A DNA stretch of 64,000 bases from an uncultured Lactobacillus sp. (GCA_947565635.1 CANOGU010000008.1:1-64000); one strand, 5' to 3'. Positions 32,248 through 43,538 are shown, counted from the first letter of the stretch. Notes: generated by a model from the sequence alone, not told the origin. Numbers and translations: made by a program.

Positions 32248-33558
32248 CTAAGCTAGTGAATCCCAAGCAGGAAGTGGAGTTGGCTTGCTTTCTGCGAGTT
32301 TCTTTTGGTCGTCGGTTAAGAATTCTTTTCTAACAACTACTTCATAAACAAACTCATCAAACCATTTATCGCTCATTGTGAAGTAGCCCTTACGGCCTGA
32401 CTTTTCACTCCATGAGTTTTCAACTTTCCACTTACGGATTTCACCCTTATCTAAGTCGACACCAACTAAGGTCATAGCATGACTAACTTCACCTTCGCCA
32501 GTAGCTAATCTTTCAGCCTTAGTCATGTAAGTATCAACATCAAATAATTCGTCAGTCTTATATAATTCAGTATCTAAGTAACCAGTCTTGCGGTCCATTT
32601 CTTTCAAGACATCATTGCCAAACCAAACACTTTCGCCATCCTTTAATTGTTTAATAGCAGCGTCTTTTAAGTATTCGATTGGAACATTTAAGAAGGTAAT
32701 AGGAATACCGCCATTAACATTGTCTTCAAATGGAAGAGAGTAAAGCTTACCATACTCATGATCTGGTGCATTAGTTAAACAAACATAATCTTCAAAGTTA
32801 ACATCCCAGTATTTATTAAAGAATTCAACTGGAGTTAAGTCCTTATCTAAGTGAAGCTTTTTATCATCGTCTCGATATTCTAAGTCAAAAGTCTTAGGTG
32901 GTTCACCAACAGCAATTGCAGTCATGCGGTAAATTTCGCTTAAGAATTCTTTACGCTTCTTTTCAACTTCGTCAGTTTTACCTTCTTGAACTAATTTACG
33001 TAAAACTAGGGCATCTTTTCTTTCCTTACGAGCTAAAGCATCAGCTAAGCCAGCAGTGTGGTTAGTATTAAAACTCTCAGGCATTGCATTAGTTGGTACA
33101 ACACCGTATTTTTTAACTAATGAAGCAGCCATTGCCCATTGACCACCATCTGAGCCAGCAAAGTTCATGTAGGCTTTAACAGTACGATCATCTAAAGGCT
33201 TGTCGGCTGAATCGATAATGGCATCATAGAAGATATTTGCACGCTCAATTTTATCCCAGAAGAAGTTATAAGCTTGAGATAAAGTAAAATTCTTAGCCTT
33301 ATACTTTTTACCAAAGTCGTGACGTAAAGTATTCAAAGTAGCAAATAACCAGCAACGACCTGATTGCATTTGGTTAGTAACATTATCAGTTTCTACTTCA
33401 ACAGAGAAGACATCGTTTAAGCGGTTAGTAACTGCTGGATTAAATGAAGCTTCTAGCACTCCAGAACGCATAGCAGCACGAGAAACAACTTCATTACGTG
33501 AATTATCGAAGTCACTGCGGAATTGATCAATTTCTTGTAGGGTTAATTCGTGAGACAT
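32248..33558 (-). CDS. C1B-family cysteine peptidase, second copy
   Basis: 436 residues, clearly a paralogue of the gene at 24244. Cys69 in QSGRCWLFATLN, His in VSHAMTLVGV, Asn in KVENSWSEKSG. DGGQWAMAASLVKKYGVVP and NAPDHEYGKLYSLPFEDN are also kept. It begins MSHELTLQEIDQF after RBS AGGAG. A cytoplasmic peptidase of the PepC/PepE/PepG group; frequent preferred codons suggest good expression. The two copies differ in the substrate-facing middle region, so they may split specificity between amino- and endopeptidase action. Confidence 0.93.
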   Translation of the reverse strand: MSHELTLQEIDQFRSDFDNSRNEVVSRAAMRSGVLEASFNPAVTNRLNDVFSVEVETDNVTNQMQSGRCWLFATLNTLRHDFGKKYKAKNFTLSQAYNFFWDKIERANIFYDAIIDSADKPLDDRTVKAYMNFAGSDGGQWAMAASLVKKYGVVPTNAMPESFNTNHTAGLADALARKERKDALVLRKLVQEGKTDEVEKKRKEFLSEIYRMTAIAVGEPPKTFDLEYRDDDKKLHLDKDLTPVEFFNKYWDVNFEDYVCLTNAPDHEYGKLYSLPFEDNVNGGIPITFLNVPIEYLKDAAIKQLKDGESVWFGNDVLKEMDRKTGYLDTELYKTDELFDVDTYMTKAERLATGEGEVSHAMTLVGVDLDKGEIRKWKVENSWSEKSGRKGYFTMSDKWFDEFVYEVVVRKEFLTDDQKKLAESKPTPLPAWDSLA

Positions 33559-33723
33559 ATAATTTTACACTCCTTTAATTTTTTTATCATGTTTTTCATT
33601 ATATTTACTATACAGCAAATCACAAGTTAATACACTAATTTTATTGAATGAAAGTGACTTTCATGAGTATTTAAGGGATGATTCTGAAGTATAATATTGA
33701 TAACAATATCGGAGGTAAGAACT

Positions 33724-34347
33724 ATGAAAAAGAATATTTTTGTATCAGGAATTACCCTAATGACAATGCTTTTAGCCGTAGGTTGCAGTAATAATGCAAG
33801 CCAGTCTAACACTAATAATGAAGCTAAAAGTACTAAGACGAGCCATAAAAAGAGCCACAAAGCTAAAAAACATACAACTAAGAAAGATAAAACTGATATA
33901 GATACTGATAATTCAGAAACTACCAGCTCAGATAAAAAGACTGATAAGAGCAGTGAAAATTCCAAGAGTAGTACTAGTAAGAAGACCAGTCAGAATGGAT
34001 CAGCAAGCTCTAATTCGTCTAATTCAAATGAAGTAGAAAAATCAAATAATTTAAATGGCTCATCCAATTCTTCAGCATCTAATACTCAAAATAATAGTGG
34101 TCAAAGTGCCGCATCAGCTAATAACTCTTCAGATACCATGTTTAACAAGATGGTTTCTAATACTATTAAAGAAAACGGCTATTCAAGTAGTTATGGACCA
34201 GATAATTTTACGTTAATTGATGGTGGTAATGGACAATATTCTTTAGCTGAGAAGTCAACTGGAACAATTGTTGGTCATTATTCTGTAAAGAATGGTGATC
34301 TTTACAAGCAAGATGTGATTACTGGAAACGATGTTAAGGTTAAATAA
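33724..34347 (+). CDS. Lipoprotein with Ser/Thr/Lys/Asn-rich stalk
   Basis: The ATG at 33724 follows GGAGGTAAG; the upstream in-frame start lacks support. 207 residues: signal peptide with lipobox LLAVGC, then about 120 low-complexity residues rich in Ser, Thr, Lys and Asn. A C-terminal domain of about 75 follows (NKMVSNTIKENGYSSSYG to DVITGNDVKVK) that looks like a small beta domain found in lactobacillus lipoproteins. Function unknown. Its stop overlaps the greA-like start (TAATGG), a curious coupling of a surface protein with a transcription factor. Confidence 0.75.
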   Translation: MKKNIFVSGITLMTMLLAVGCSNNASQSNTNNEAKSTKTSHKKSHKAKKHTTKKDKTDIDTDNSETTSSDKKTDKSSENSKSSTSKKTSQNGSASSNSSNSNEVEKSNNLNGSSNSSASNTQNNSGQSAASANNSSDTMFNKMVSNTIKENGYSSSYGPDNFTLIDGGNGQYSLAEKSTGTIVGHYSVKNGDLYKQDVITGNDVKVK

Positions 34348-34808
34348 TGGTTTATTATCAAAAAATGACGCCTGAAGGCTATCAGGAAATTAAAGACGAG
34401 ATAGCCCGCTTAAAGAAAGATCGGCCACGAAGAATTAAAATCTTACAAGAAGCTCGTAGTATGGGAGACTTATCAGAAAACTCTGAATATACTACAGCTA
34501 AGATGGAATTAGGGTATTTACAAAGTCGCTTACGCTATTTAGATAAGCAATTAAGATATTCAGAAATTATTCAAAAAGATGAAAGTGGAACTATTGATTT
34601 AGGATCAAATGTTACTTTACTTTTTGATGGTGACGATGAAGCTGAAAAGTATCGGATTGTTGGTAGGATGGAAGCAGATTTAGCTAAGGGAAAAATTTCC
34701 TTTGATTCACCTTTAGGACAAGCTTTGATAAAACAAAAAGCTGGTGCAACAGTAACTGTTGAAGCGCCAGCTGGAAGTTATGATGTTAAAATTATTGATG
34801 TAGATTAA
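34347..34808 (+). CDS. greA: GreA/GreB-family transcript cleavage factor
   Basis: 153 residues. N-terminal coiled coil of about 75 residues with the tip motif GDLSENSEYTTAK, where the acidic D and E residues activate RNA polymerase cleavage. The C-terminal FKBP-like domain reads IDLGSNVTLLF and ISFDSPLGQALIKQKAGATV. It rescues backtracked RNA polymerase. Because many lactobacilli carry two greA genes, this may be a paralogue of the housekeeping copy. Translationally coupled to the lipoprotein upstream. Confidence 0.93.
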   Translation: MVYYQKMTPEGYQEIKDEIARLKKDRPRRIKILQEARSMGDLSENSEYTTAKMELGYLQSRLRYLDKQLRYSEIIQKDESGTIDLGSNVTLLFDGDDEAEKYRIVGRMEADLAKGKISFDSPLGQALIKQKAGATVTVEAPAGSYDVKIIDVD

Positions 34809-34842
34809 AAGACATCTCGCTTATTCGGGATGCCTTTTTCTT
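34808..34842. terminator. Terminator between greA and hsp20
   Basis: AGACATCTCG pairs imperfectly with CGGGATGCCT, then T5 on the plus strand; T4 on the minus strand may also serve hsp20. Confidence 0.65.
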
Positions 34843-34853
34843 AATCTAAATAT

Positions 34854-35285
34854 TTAATCAATAGTGATTGTATTTTCCTTATCTTCTTCAGTTAATTTTG
34901 GCAAGGTAATGGTTAAAACGCCATTAACATCTTTTGCGGAAATTTCTTTAGAGTCAACATCAGGGATGCGGTAACTTCTTTGAATGTGACCAACGCTTCT
35001 TTCCCGGTGAAGAAGATTGCCATTCTTGTCATCTAAGTTATCAAATGAATCACGGCTACCTGAAACATTTAAGACACCATCTTTATATGAAACCTTGATA
35101 TCTTTCTTATCCATTCCAGGCATGTCAACTTTAACAATATAATCCTTATCAGTTTCTGCTACATCAGATTGCATAATGTTCTTAATTGAACTGTCATCAA
35201 AAAAGTCTTTTGGAAAACTAAACCAATCGCTTAATTGATCCATCATATTATCATTGTTACGATTCTTTATTATTTCGTTTGCCAT
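34854..35285 (-). CDS. Hsp20-family small heat shock protein
   Basis: The ATG at 35285 follows GGAAGGAAG; an upstream in-frame start lies in the leader. 143 residues: N-terminal arm, then an alpha-crystallin domain from about residue 40 (SDVAETDKDYIVKVDMPGMD, DGVLNVSGSRD, RSVGHIQRSYRIPD) and the closing KDVNGVLTITLPK. A short C-terminal tail follows. An ATP-independent chaperone that holds unfolding proteins and may protect membranes. A CIRCE element upstream points to HrcA repression, which is less usual for small heat shock genes than CtsR control. Confidence 0.95.
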   Translation of the reverse strand: MANEIIKNRNNDNMMDQLSDWFSFPKDFFDDSSIKNIMQSDVAETDKDYIVKVDMPGMDKKDIKVSYKDGVLNVSGSRDSFDNLDDKNGNLLHRERSVGHIQRSYRIPDVDSKEISAKDVNGVLTITLPKLTEEDKENTITID

Positions 35286-35354
35286 AATAAAACTTCCTTC
35301 CATTACGCTCTCTACACTGTTTATTGTAGTAGGTTAGGATAGAATGTAAAATAT

Positions 35355-35381
35355 TTAGCACTCTGGCACATTAACTGCTAA
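35355..35381 (-). promoter_or_regulatory. CIRCE operator (HrcA site) upstream of hsp20
   Basis: TTAGCACTC, nine bases, AACTGCTAA. The first half matches the CIRCE consensus at 9/9 and the second half at 7/9, with the exact 9-nt spacer. It lies 70 nt before the hsp20 start codon. Confidence 0.85.
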
Positions 35382-35390
35382 TTTGGAAGA

Positions 35391-35427
35391 AAAAATAGGA
35401 TTTAGTATACTTGCTAAATCCTATTTT
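35391..35427 (-). terminator. Terminator of the first GH1 gene
   Basis: AATAGGATTTAG pairs with CTAAATCCTATT. On the minus strand it is followed by T6. Confidence 0.85.
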
Positions 35428-35433
35428 AAATTA

Positions 35434-36969
<1,536 letters not shown>

Positions 36970-36999
36970 TTATTTTTTATAAGAAAACAGTTATTATTG

Positions 37000-37014
37000 T
37001 TGCAAGCGGTTTCA
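37000..37014 (+). promoter_or_regulatory. cre site (CcpA) between divergent beta-glucoside genes
   Basis: TTGCAAGCGGTTTCA fits WTGNAANCGNWNNCW at every position. It sits between the GH1 gene and the 4-helix/EIIC genes, so CcpA could repress both sides when glucose is present. Confidence 0.85.
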
Positions 37015-37080
37015 TAGTGGAGTATTATACAGGTGTTGTCTGAATTGTTCAGGAACAATATTGAAAGGACAGATACAATA

Positions 37081-37578
37081 ATGACTAAAAAAGATCAGAG
37101 TTTAGAACAAAAGAAACATGACATGAGTGTAAGATCTATAAATTTTAGCCGCTATTTAATGATTCGTTATTTTTCTGCGACGTTCTTATTCACTAATCTA
37201 TTTTGGTTAGTTTTTGCAATTTGTTACCACGATATTGTTGCTTCGATAATTTCAGGATTATTATTTGTTTTATTATTAATAGCTTCAGTAGAGCAAGTAA
37301 GTAAATGGAATGTTAAAAATACTGACTTAAAATTTACCAAACTGTATTATCAACTGCAGCTAGCTGCAAATGTAATCTTTGCTATGGGTTGCTATTTACC
37401 ATTTGGAAAGATTCTATTTCCTTTTATGGCTACAAACGATGTCGCAAATGTGATCTTTACGATTTTAATTATTGGAATATTAGGATCCATCTTAATCTTA
37501 AGAAGAATTAGCAACATTCAAAATGGTCGCGACAAATATGCAGGAGCAATTAAGACATTTGAAAGTAATAGACAGTAG
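37081..37578 (+). CDS. Four-helix membrane protein of unknown function
   Basis: ATG at 37081 follows GAAAGGACAG. 165 residues: about 30 polar residues, then four hydrophobic segments at about 32-54, 58-74, 95-115 and 128-146. A basic tail follows. No motif is recognised. It starts the operon that includes a PTS EIIC gene 22 nt later and a GntR regulator, so a role in beta-glucoside uptake or its control is possible but unproven. Confidence 0.65.
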   Translation: MTKKDQSLEQKKHDMSVRSINFSRYLMIRYFSATFLFTNLFWLVFAICYHDIVASIISGLLFVLLLIASVEQVSKWNVKNTDLKFTKLYYQLQLAANVIFAMGCYLPFGKILFPFMATNDVANVIFTILIIGILGSILILRRISNIQNGRDKYAGAIKTFESNRQ

Positions 37579-37600
37579 GACAAATTGAGGGGGATGTACT

Positions 37601-38953
37601 ATGTCTGACACTGCGCAACCATCATTTAAAGATAAAATGATGAAGGCTTTAGGTAAGTTCTCAGGTTCACGTTTTGTACGTGCAATTATGGGTGCTGGTT
37701 ATTCCATTATTGCCTTTTCTATCATTGGATCAATGTTTTTAGTTTTAACGGTTTTACCACAAGTTATTACTGCTAAAGGATTTGTAGATTTTTACAATAA
37801 TACCATCGGTCGTTTTAGTAATATGTACACAGTTATCTATAATGCGACTATGGGGATTATTGCAATTTTCTTTGCTGGTTCATTTGCATATAATTATGCA
37901 GATATTTATCGTAAAGAAGAGAACTTGCTACTTGATCCATTAAACGCTGTTTTCTTAACTTTAATGGGCCTATTCATCACTGTTCCACAATTGGTTTGGA
38001 AAAGCGGCAGCACAATTTTTATAAATATTTTAAAAAATAATAATGTAATAGCAGGAGGATATAGTGTATCTGGTTCTGGGTTGACCAGAATCGGAGCAAC
38101 TGGTATTTTTACTGGCTTAGTAGTTGCTTGGTTAACAGTTCAAATTTATCGTTTCTGTATTAAACATAATTGGCGCATTAAGATGCCAGCATCTGTTCCA
38201 TCTGGTGTGGCAAATTCATTTTCTGCATTAATTCCAGGATTTGTCGTTGCATTTACAATTGGTATTATTGATATCATTTTAATTGTTCTAGGTACTGATA
38301 TTTTCCAAGTATTATATATCCCATTTTCATTTATTTCTGCTATTGCTGATACTTGGTGGGGATTCTTAATCGTTATCTTCTTCATTCACTTTTTATGGTG
38401 GTTTGGTATTCATGGTGCTACAATTACATCAAGTTTCTATCAAGCAATTGTTTTAGCAAATATGGCAGATAACGTAAAAGGTGGATTCCATGTATTTGCT
38501 GGTGACCCAATAAACGCATTTGTTACTATTGGTGGTTCTGGTGCTACTTTAGGTATGGCAATCTTTATTGCATTTTTGGCTAGATCAAAGCAATTGAAAG
38601 AACTAGGTAAGCTTGAATTGATTCCCGCAATCTTTAACATTAACGAACCATTAATTTTTGGATTACCTATTGTTTATAATGTGGGTCTATTTATTCCATT
38701 TATTTGTGCACCACTTGCTTCTGGTGCTGTAGCTTATGTTGCAATCGCAACTCACATGGTTCCTAAAATTATTGTTCAACAACCATGGCCAACTCCAGTT
38801 GGATTAAGTGGTATGATTGCTACAGCTAGTTGGCAAGGATTTGTTCTTTCAGTTGTCTGCGCTATTGTTGCCTTCTTGATTTGGTTCCCATTCATTAGAC
38901 ACTATGACACAGTAATTTATAAGAAAGAACAAGCAGATGCTACTAAAGCTTAA
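37601..38953 (+). CDS. PTS lactose/cellobiose-family EIIC permease
   Basis: 450 residues with about ten helices. The family pattern includes RFVRAIMGAGYSIIAFSIIG, FFIHFLWWFGIHGA, GGSGATLGMAIFIAFLARSK and the hallmark IFNINEPLIFGLPIVYN. It carries a beta-glucoside across the membrane while phosphorylating it. The cluster on this strand has no EIIA or EIIB of its own, so it probably borrows those from the operon at 42.5-43.5 kb. RBS GAGGGGG. Confidence 0.95.
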   Translation: MSDTAQPSFKDKMMKALGKFSGSRFVRAIMGAGYSIIAFSIIGSMFLVLTVLPQVITAKGFVDFYNNTIGRFSNMYTVIYNATMGIIAIFFAGSFAYNYADIYRKEENLLLDPLNAVFLTLMGLFITVPQLVWKSGSTIFINILKNNNVIAGGYSVSGSGLTRIGATGIFTGLVVAWLTVQIYRFCIKHNWRIKMPASVPSGVANSFSALIPGFVVAFTIGIIDIILIVLGTDIFQVLYIPFSFISAIADTWWGFLIVIFFIHFLWWFGIHGATITSSFYQAIVLANMADNVKGGFHVFAGDPINAFVTIGGSGATLGMAIFIAFLARSKQLKELGKLELIPAIFNINEPLIFGLPIVYNVGLFIPFICAPLASGAVAYVAIATHMVPKIIVQQPWPTPVGLSGMIATASWQGFVLSVVCAIVAFLIWFPFIRHYDTVIYKKEQADATKA

Positions 38954-38967
38954 TTGAAAAGTATAGA

Positions 38968-39012
38968 TTTTTAAAATCTTCGTAGTTTAAAATATAACTA
39001 TGAAGATTTTTA
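38968..39012 (+). terminator. Hairpin after EIIC
   Basis: AAAATCTTCGTAGTT pairs with AACTATGAAGATTTT. The GntR gene starts about 17 nt later, so it may be partial. Confidence 0.75.
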
Positions 39013-39028
39013 TTTTAAGGACATAGTA

Positions 39029-39727
39029 ATGAAAAAATATGAATTAGTTGCGGATAAAATAAAAGCTTATATTACCAAAAACAAACTTCATCATGGAGAT
39101 AAATTACCAACAATTACCGAATTGATGAAAGAATATCAGGTCGGCAAATCTACTATCTTACAAGCGATTACGTTGTTGACTCAACGAGGAATAGTTTATA
39201 AAGTTCAAGGTTCTGGAGTTTTTGTCAGACCTACAGGGCGAGATGGCTATATGTCACTTACTGATAACGCCGGCTTTGCACATGTCTTAAAAGATCCTAC
39301 TACTGAAGTGATTGAGTTTGCCGAAAAAAGGGCTCCTAAACCTTTATGTGACTATCTGCATTCTGATGAAGTATGTTACTTTATAAAAAGATTGCGCAGA
39401 CAAGAAGGGAAGCCATTTGTTTTAGAAGAATCGTATTATCCTAAGAGCATTATTCCGTTTATGAGTAAGGAAATTGCTGAGGGATCGATTTTTGACTATA
39501 TCAAGGATGGTTTAAAGAAAGAAATTCGTTTCTCTGATAAATATATGCGCGTTAGAAAGTTAAGAGCCGATGAAGCAAAATATCTAGAATTAGAAGAAGG
39601 AGATCCCTGTTTAGAAGTTTATGATACTTTCTATTTAGCCAATGGGACACCATTTGATAGTTCTAAATTGGTATACAATTATCAAAACTCTAAATTCTAT
39701 GATCAAAGTTCTGATGACATTATTTAA
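39029..39727 (+). CDS. GntR-family regulator with UTRA domain
   Basis: 232 residues. N-terminal winged helix (LVADKIKAYITKNKLHHGDK, KLPTITELMKEYQVGKSTI) to about residue 70. A UTRA ligand domain follows, ending AEEGDPCLEVYDTFYLANG-like text near residue 200. This HutC/TreR subgroup binds a sugar phosphate and often controls PTS genes. It is encoded after EIIC with a hairpin between them, probably the local regulator of beta-glucoside use. Confidence 0.92.
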   Translation: MKKYELVADKIKAYITKNKLHHGDKLPTITELMKEYQVGKSTILQAITLLTQRGIVYKVQGSGVFVRPTGRDGYMSLTDNAGFAHVLKDPTTEVIEFAEKRAPKPLCDYLHSDEVCYFIKRLRRQEGKPFVLEESYYPKSIIPFMSKEIAEGSIFDYIKDGLKKEIRFSDKYMRVRKLRADEAKYLELEEGDPCLEVYDTFYLANGTPFDSSKLVYNYQNSKFYDQSSDDII

Positions 39728-39782
39728 AAAAATAGTCCTAATCTCAAAGTACAAATTATTTGAGACTAGGACTATTTTTATT
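39727..39782. terminator. Bidirectional terminator
   Basis: AATAGTCCTAATCTCAAA pairs with TTTGAGACTAGGACTATT. T runs on both strands serve the GntR and DUF3284 genes. Confidence 0.85.
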
Positions 39783-40185
39783 TTGTATAAGCTAAGACAT
39801 TATTTTTCATTTGTTTTAATTGCTTTTTAGCGCCTTGCTTTAATTGCCAGTTGTAAAACCAAGTACCGATATTAGAATGTTTCTTTTCGTCATAGCTGAG
39901 AACATCTTCTTTAAAAACGATCTGACAACCTTGAGGTGTATCAGTTAAATAGTAGCCAATTTTAACATCTATTTTAGGTGATTTGAAAACTGAAACATAT
40001 TTTTTACCGAATTCATATTCAGTGATTTCGGCTTTCACATTTCTTTGTTGATATGTTGTTCCTGCAGCAATTTTAACAGGTAAGTCATTACCACGAGCTT
40101 TTTTAATTGCTTGAGTAAGCTGTCTATCTAGGTAATTAAAGAAATCTCTTGCTTTAAAGTTTGCTTGTTCTTTGATTGTAATCAT
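39778..40185 (-). CDS. DUF3284-domain protein
   Basis: 135 residues, one domain, beginning MITIKEQANFKARDFFNYLD and including YEFGKKYVSVFKSPKIDVKI and NWQLKQGAKKQLKQMKNNV. DUF3284 proteins are repeatedly found beside PTS beta-glucoside genes in lactobacilli; the fold resembles START/SRPBCC proteins, and the function is unknown. It lies about 30 nt after a strong hairpin that follows the GH1 gene, with a weak RBS (AGAAAG). Confidence 0.85.
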   Translation of the reverse strand: MITIKEQANFKARDFFNYLDRQLTQAIKKARGNDLPVKIAAGTTYQQRNVKAEITEYEFGKKYVSVFKSPKIDVKIGYYLTDTPQGCQIVFKEDVLSYDEKKHSNIGTWFYNWQLKQGAKKQLKQMKNNVLAYTK

Positions 40186-40213
40186 TTTGTTTGTCTTTCT
40201 CTATCTATCTTGT

Positions 40214-40253
40214 CAAAAAAATAGAGCCTAGAAAATGCTAGGTTCTATTTTGC
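40214..40253 (-). terminator. Hairpin between GH1 and DUF3284
   Basis: On the minus strand AATAGAACCTAG pairs with CTAGGCTCTATT (one mismatch) and is followed by T7. Only about 30 nt separate it from the next start codon. Confidence 0.85.
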
Positions 40254-40255
40254 TT

Positions 40256-41813
<1,558 letters not shown>

Positions 41814-41816
41814 TAC

Positions 41817-42542
41817 TTAAAAGCTGTTTGTTTCCAAAACGACGTAATTTCGTTCATCGTAGCGATTGCGGCTTGTTGAATATTCAACTGGTTGACCATT
41901 GTTTAACCACACGATCTGTTCAAGCTCTAAGATTGGGTCATCCTTTTTAGCTTGAAGATATTTTTGATCCCAATCATCAGCTTTAGCAGCTTTGATTTTA
42001 CGATATGCAACGCCAAATTTTAGTTTTAAATCATGATGAAGATAATTATAGATAGAATTGTGTAAGATATCTTCATTTAAATTCGGAACTAAATTAACGG
42101 GCATAAAAGTATGTTCAAGAATTAGAGGTTTACCTTCAAGTCGTCTTAAGCGCCGAATATTGTAAACAGGGTCACTAGCTTTTATTCTTAGGTAGTGTTG
42201 AATATCTTCATTTGGAAATTCGATATTAAATTCGATGATATCACTAGTAACTTCATCTGATCCCAGTAAGTTAGCCAATCCACTAAAAGCATTTGCTGGT
42301 GAATCAAACTTATCTTGAATTGGAACTGGACCTAATACAAAAGTACCTAAACCAGATTCTTTATAAACGAGTCCTTTTCTTTGCAGGCCATCTAAAGCTT
42401 TCTTAACAGTTAAACGGCTTACGCGTAATTCTTCTGCAAGTGTTTTTTGGTCAGGAAGGGGATTTTGTGGTTTATAGACTCCATCTTCAATTCTTTTTTG
42501 TAGAATTCGAGCAACTTTTAAGTATTTCGCTTCTGCAGTCAT
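41817..42542 (-). CDS. GntR-family regulator with UTRA domain
   Basis: 241 residues. Winged helix at about 1-70 (LAEELRVSRLTVKKALDGLQ, GLVYKESGLGTFVLG), then a UTRA domain with YNIRRLRRLEGKPLILEHTF and DDPILELEQIVWLNNGQPVE. It is expected to sense a phosphorylated beta-glucoside and repress the surrounding operon. Its ATG overlaps the EIIA stop (TAATG), so it is translated with the PTS protein. Confidence 0.93.
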   Translation of the reverse strand: MTAEAKYLKVARILQKRIEDGVYKPQNPLPDQKTLAEELRVSRLTVKKALDGLQRKGLVYKESGLGTFVLGPVPIQDKFDSPANAFSGLANLLGSDEVTSDIIEFNIEFPNEDIQHYLRIKASDPVYNIRRLRRLEGKPLILEHTFMPVNLVPNLNEDILHNSIYNYLHHDLKLKFGVAYRKIKAAKADDWDQKYLQAKKDDPILELEQIVWLNNGQPVEYSTSRNRYDERNYVVLETNSF

Positions 42543-42868
42543 TATTTTTCAGCCATTTTTTTGTAAACAGCTACTACTTCTTTTGCTAAGTCAATAAAAG
42601 TAATGGCTGTCATCAAGTGGTCTTGTGCATGAACCATGTAAAGGTCAACTTTTACGTGGTTACCTTGTGCTTCTTGGGTTAACATATCGGTTTGGACATT
42701 GTGAGCATTTACTAAACCTTCATTTGCTTGCTTAATAAACTCATCAGCCTTTCCAAAATCGCCTTTCTTAGCAGCTTGAATTGCTTGCATAGCAGCAGCT
42801 TTTGCATTACCTGCTTGCATAATAATTCCCATTACAACTTGCATGTTATCGCTATTTTCTTGTGCCAT
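42542..42868 (-). CDS. PTS lactose/cellobiose EIIA
   Basis: The ATG at 42868 follows AGGAG; an upstream in-frame start at 42919 would include the hairpin. 108 residues, a helical EIIA. The phosphorylated His80 is in YMVHAQDHLM, and NAKAAAMQAIQAAKKGDF and EAQGNHVKVDLY are family text. It takes phosphate from HPr and passes it to EIIB. It lies downstream of a hairpin that separates it from the 82-residue gene. Confidence 0.96.
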   Translation of the reverse strand: MAQENSDNMQVVMGIIMQAGNAKAAAMQAIQAAKKGDFGKADEFIKQANEGLVNAHNVQTDMLTQEAQGNHVKVDLYMVHAQDHLMTAITFIDLAKEVVAVYKKMAEK

Positions 42869-42904
42869 AATTTTAATTCTCCTAGATAGTATTTTTAAAA
42901 TAAA

Positions 42905-42949
42905 AGATGCTCCTGACAATTATTTATTTTACTATGTCAGCAAGCATCT
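42905..42949 (-). terminator. Hairpin before EIIA
   Basis: AGATGCT pairs with AGCATCT and inner TGACA with TGTCA. On the minus strand it is followed by TTTATTTT. Probably a partial terminator inside the operon. Confidence 0.65.
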
Positions 42950-42957
42950 CCCATAAA

Positions 42958-43206
42958 TTATTTTTGTTTTAATTCTCGAATTCCTCGATCAATTGCTGCA
43001 TCACAGTCAATTGGTAGTTGTAAAATCATTTTTCCATCAATTTCAAGACCCTTAGGAATCTGAATCATACCTGGAAAATGGTAACCATGATGAGCCTTAG
43101 TTCCATTATCTAAATAAATAGAAACTTGTCCATCTGCGCTGACACCAATTTTGAAGTGATGATCATCGCGATCGAATTCATTAACAATTTTTACTTCGTC
43201 GTTCAT
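42958..43206 (-). CDS. Small protein of unknown function in a PTS operon
   Basis: 82 residues, no helix or signal. It reads FDRDDHHFKIGVSADGQVSI, continues YLDNGTKAHHGYHFPGMIQI and ends DAAIDRGIRELKQK. It is rich in Asp, His and Ile/Lys and has the look of a small beta protein. It lies 8 nt after EIIB and before the EIIA hairpin. I do not recognise it. A partner or regulator of the PTS is possible. Confidence 0.7.
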   Translation of the reverse strand: MNDEVKIVNEFDRDDHHFKIGVSADGQVSIYLDNGTKAHHGYHFPGMIQIPKGLEIDGKMILQLPIDCDAAIDRGIRELKQK

Positions 43207-43214
43207 TTATTTAT

Positions 43215-43538
43215 TTATTTATCGCCCATTAATTCTTGAGCAGTTTCAAGAACATGTTCACCATTCATCATACCGTAATCTTGCATGTTAATGACTGTTA
43301 ATGGAATGCCTGCTTCATCAGTGATCTTTTTAACACTATCTTCCATGTATTGAACTTGAGGTCCAAGCATTAATACATCTGGGTGTTCCTTATCAATTTC
43401 ATCTTGGATACCTGATGCTGCAGTAGCAAAGATCTTATAGTCTTTACCTTTTTCCTTAGCTGCGTTTTGCATCTTTGATACTAAAAGTGAAGTTGACATA
43501 CCTGCTGAACAAGCTAACATAATAGTTTTATCTGCCAT
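43215..43538 (-). CDS. PTS lactose/cellobiose EIIB
   Basis: 107 residues. The phosphorylated Cys10 is in IMLACSAGMSTSLLVSKM; the later MLGPQVQYMED matches the EIIB(Cel/Chb) fold. It passes phosphate from EIIA to the sugar bound in EIIC. First gene of its transcript, with a promoter and near-cre site upstream and RBS AAAGGAG. Confidence 0.97.
   Translation of the reverse strand: MADKTIMLACSAGMSTSLLVSKMQNAAKEKGKDYKIFATAASGIQDEIDKEHPDVLMLGPQVQYMEDSVKKITDEAGIPLTVINMQDYGMMNGEHVLETAQELMGDK

Noticed and set aside
33627..33965. 112-codon hydrophobic minus-strand frame opposite the Ser/Lys-rich lipoprotein
   Set aside because: Leu/Val-rich text arises from the reverse of Lys/Asp/Ser codons; no RBS.
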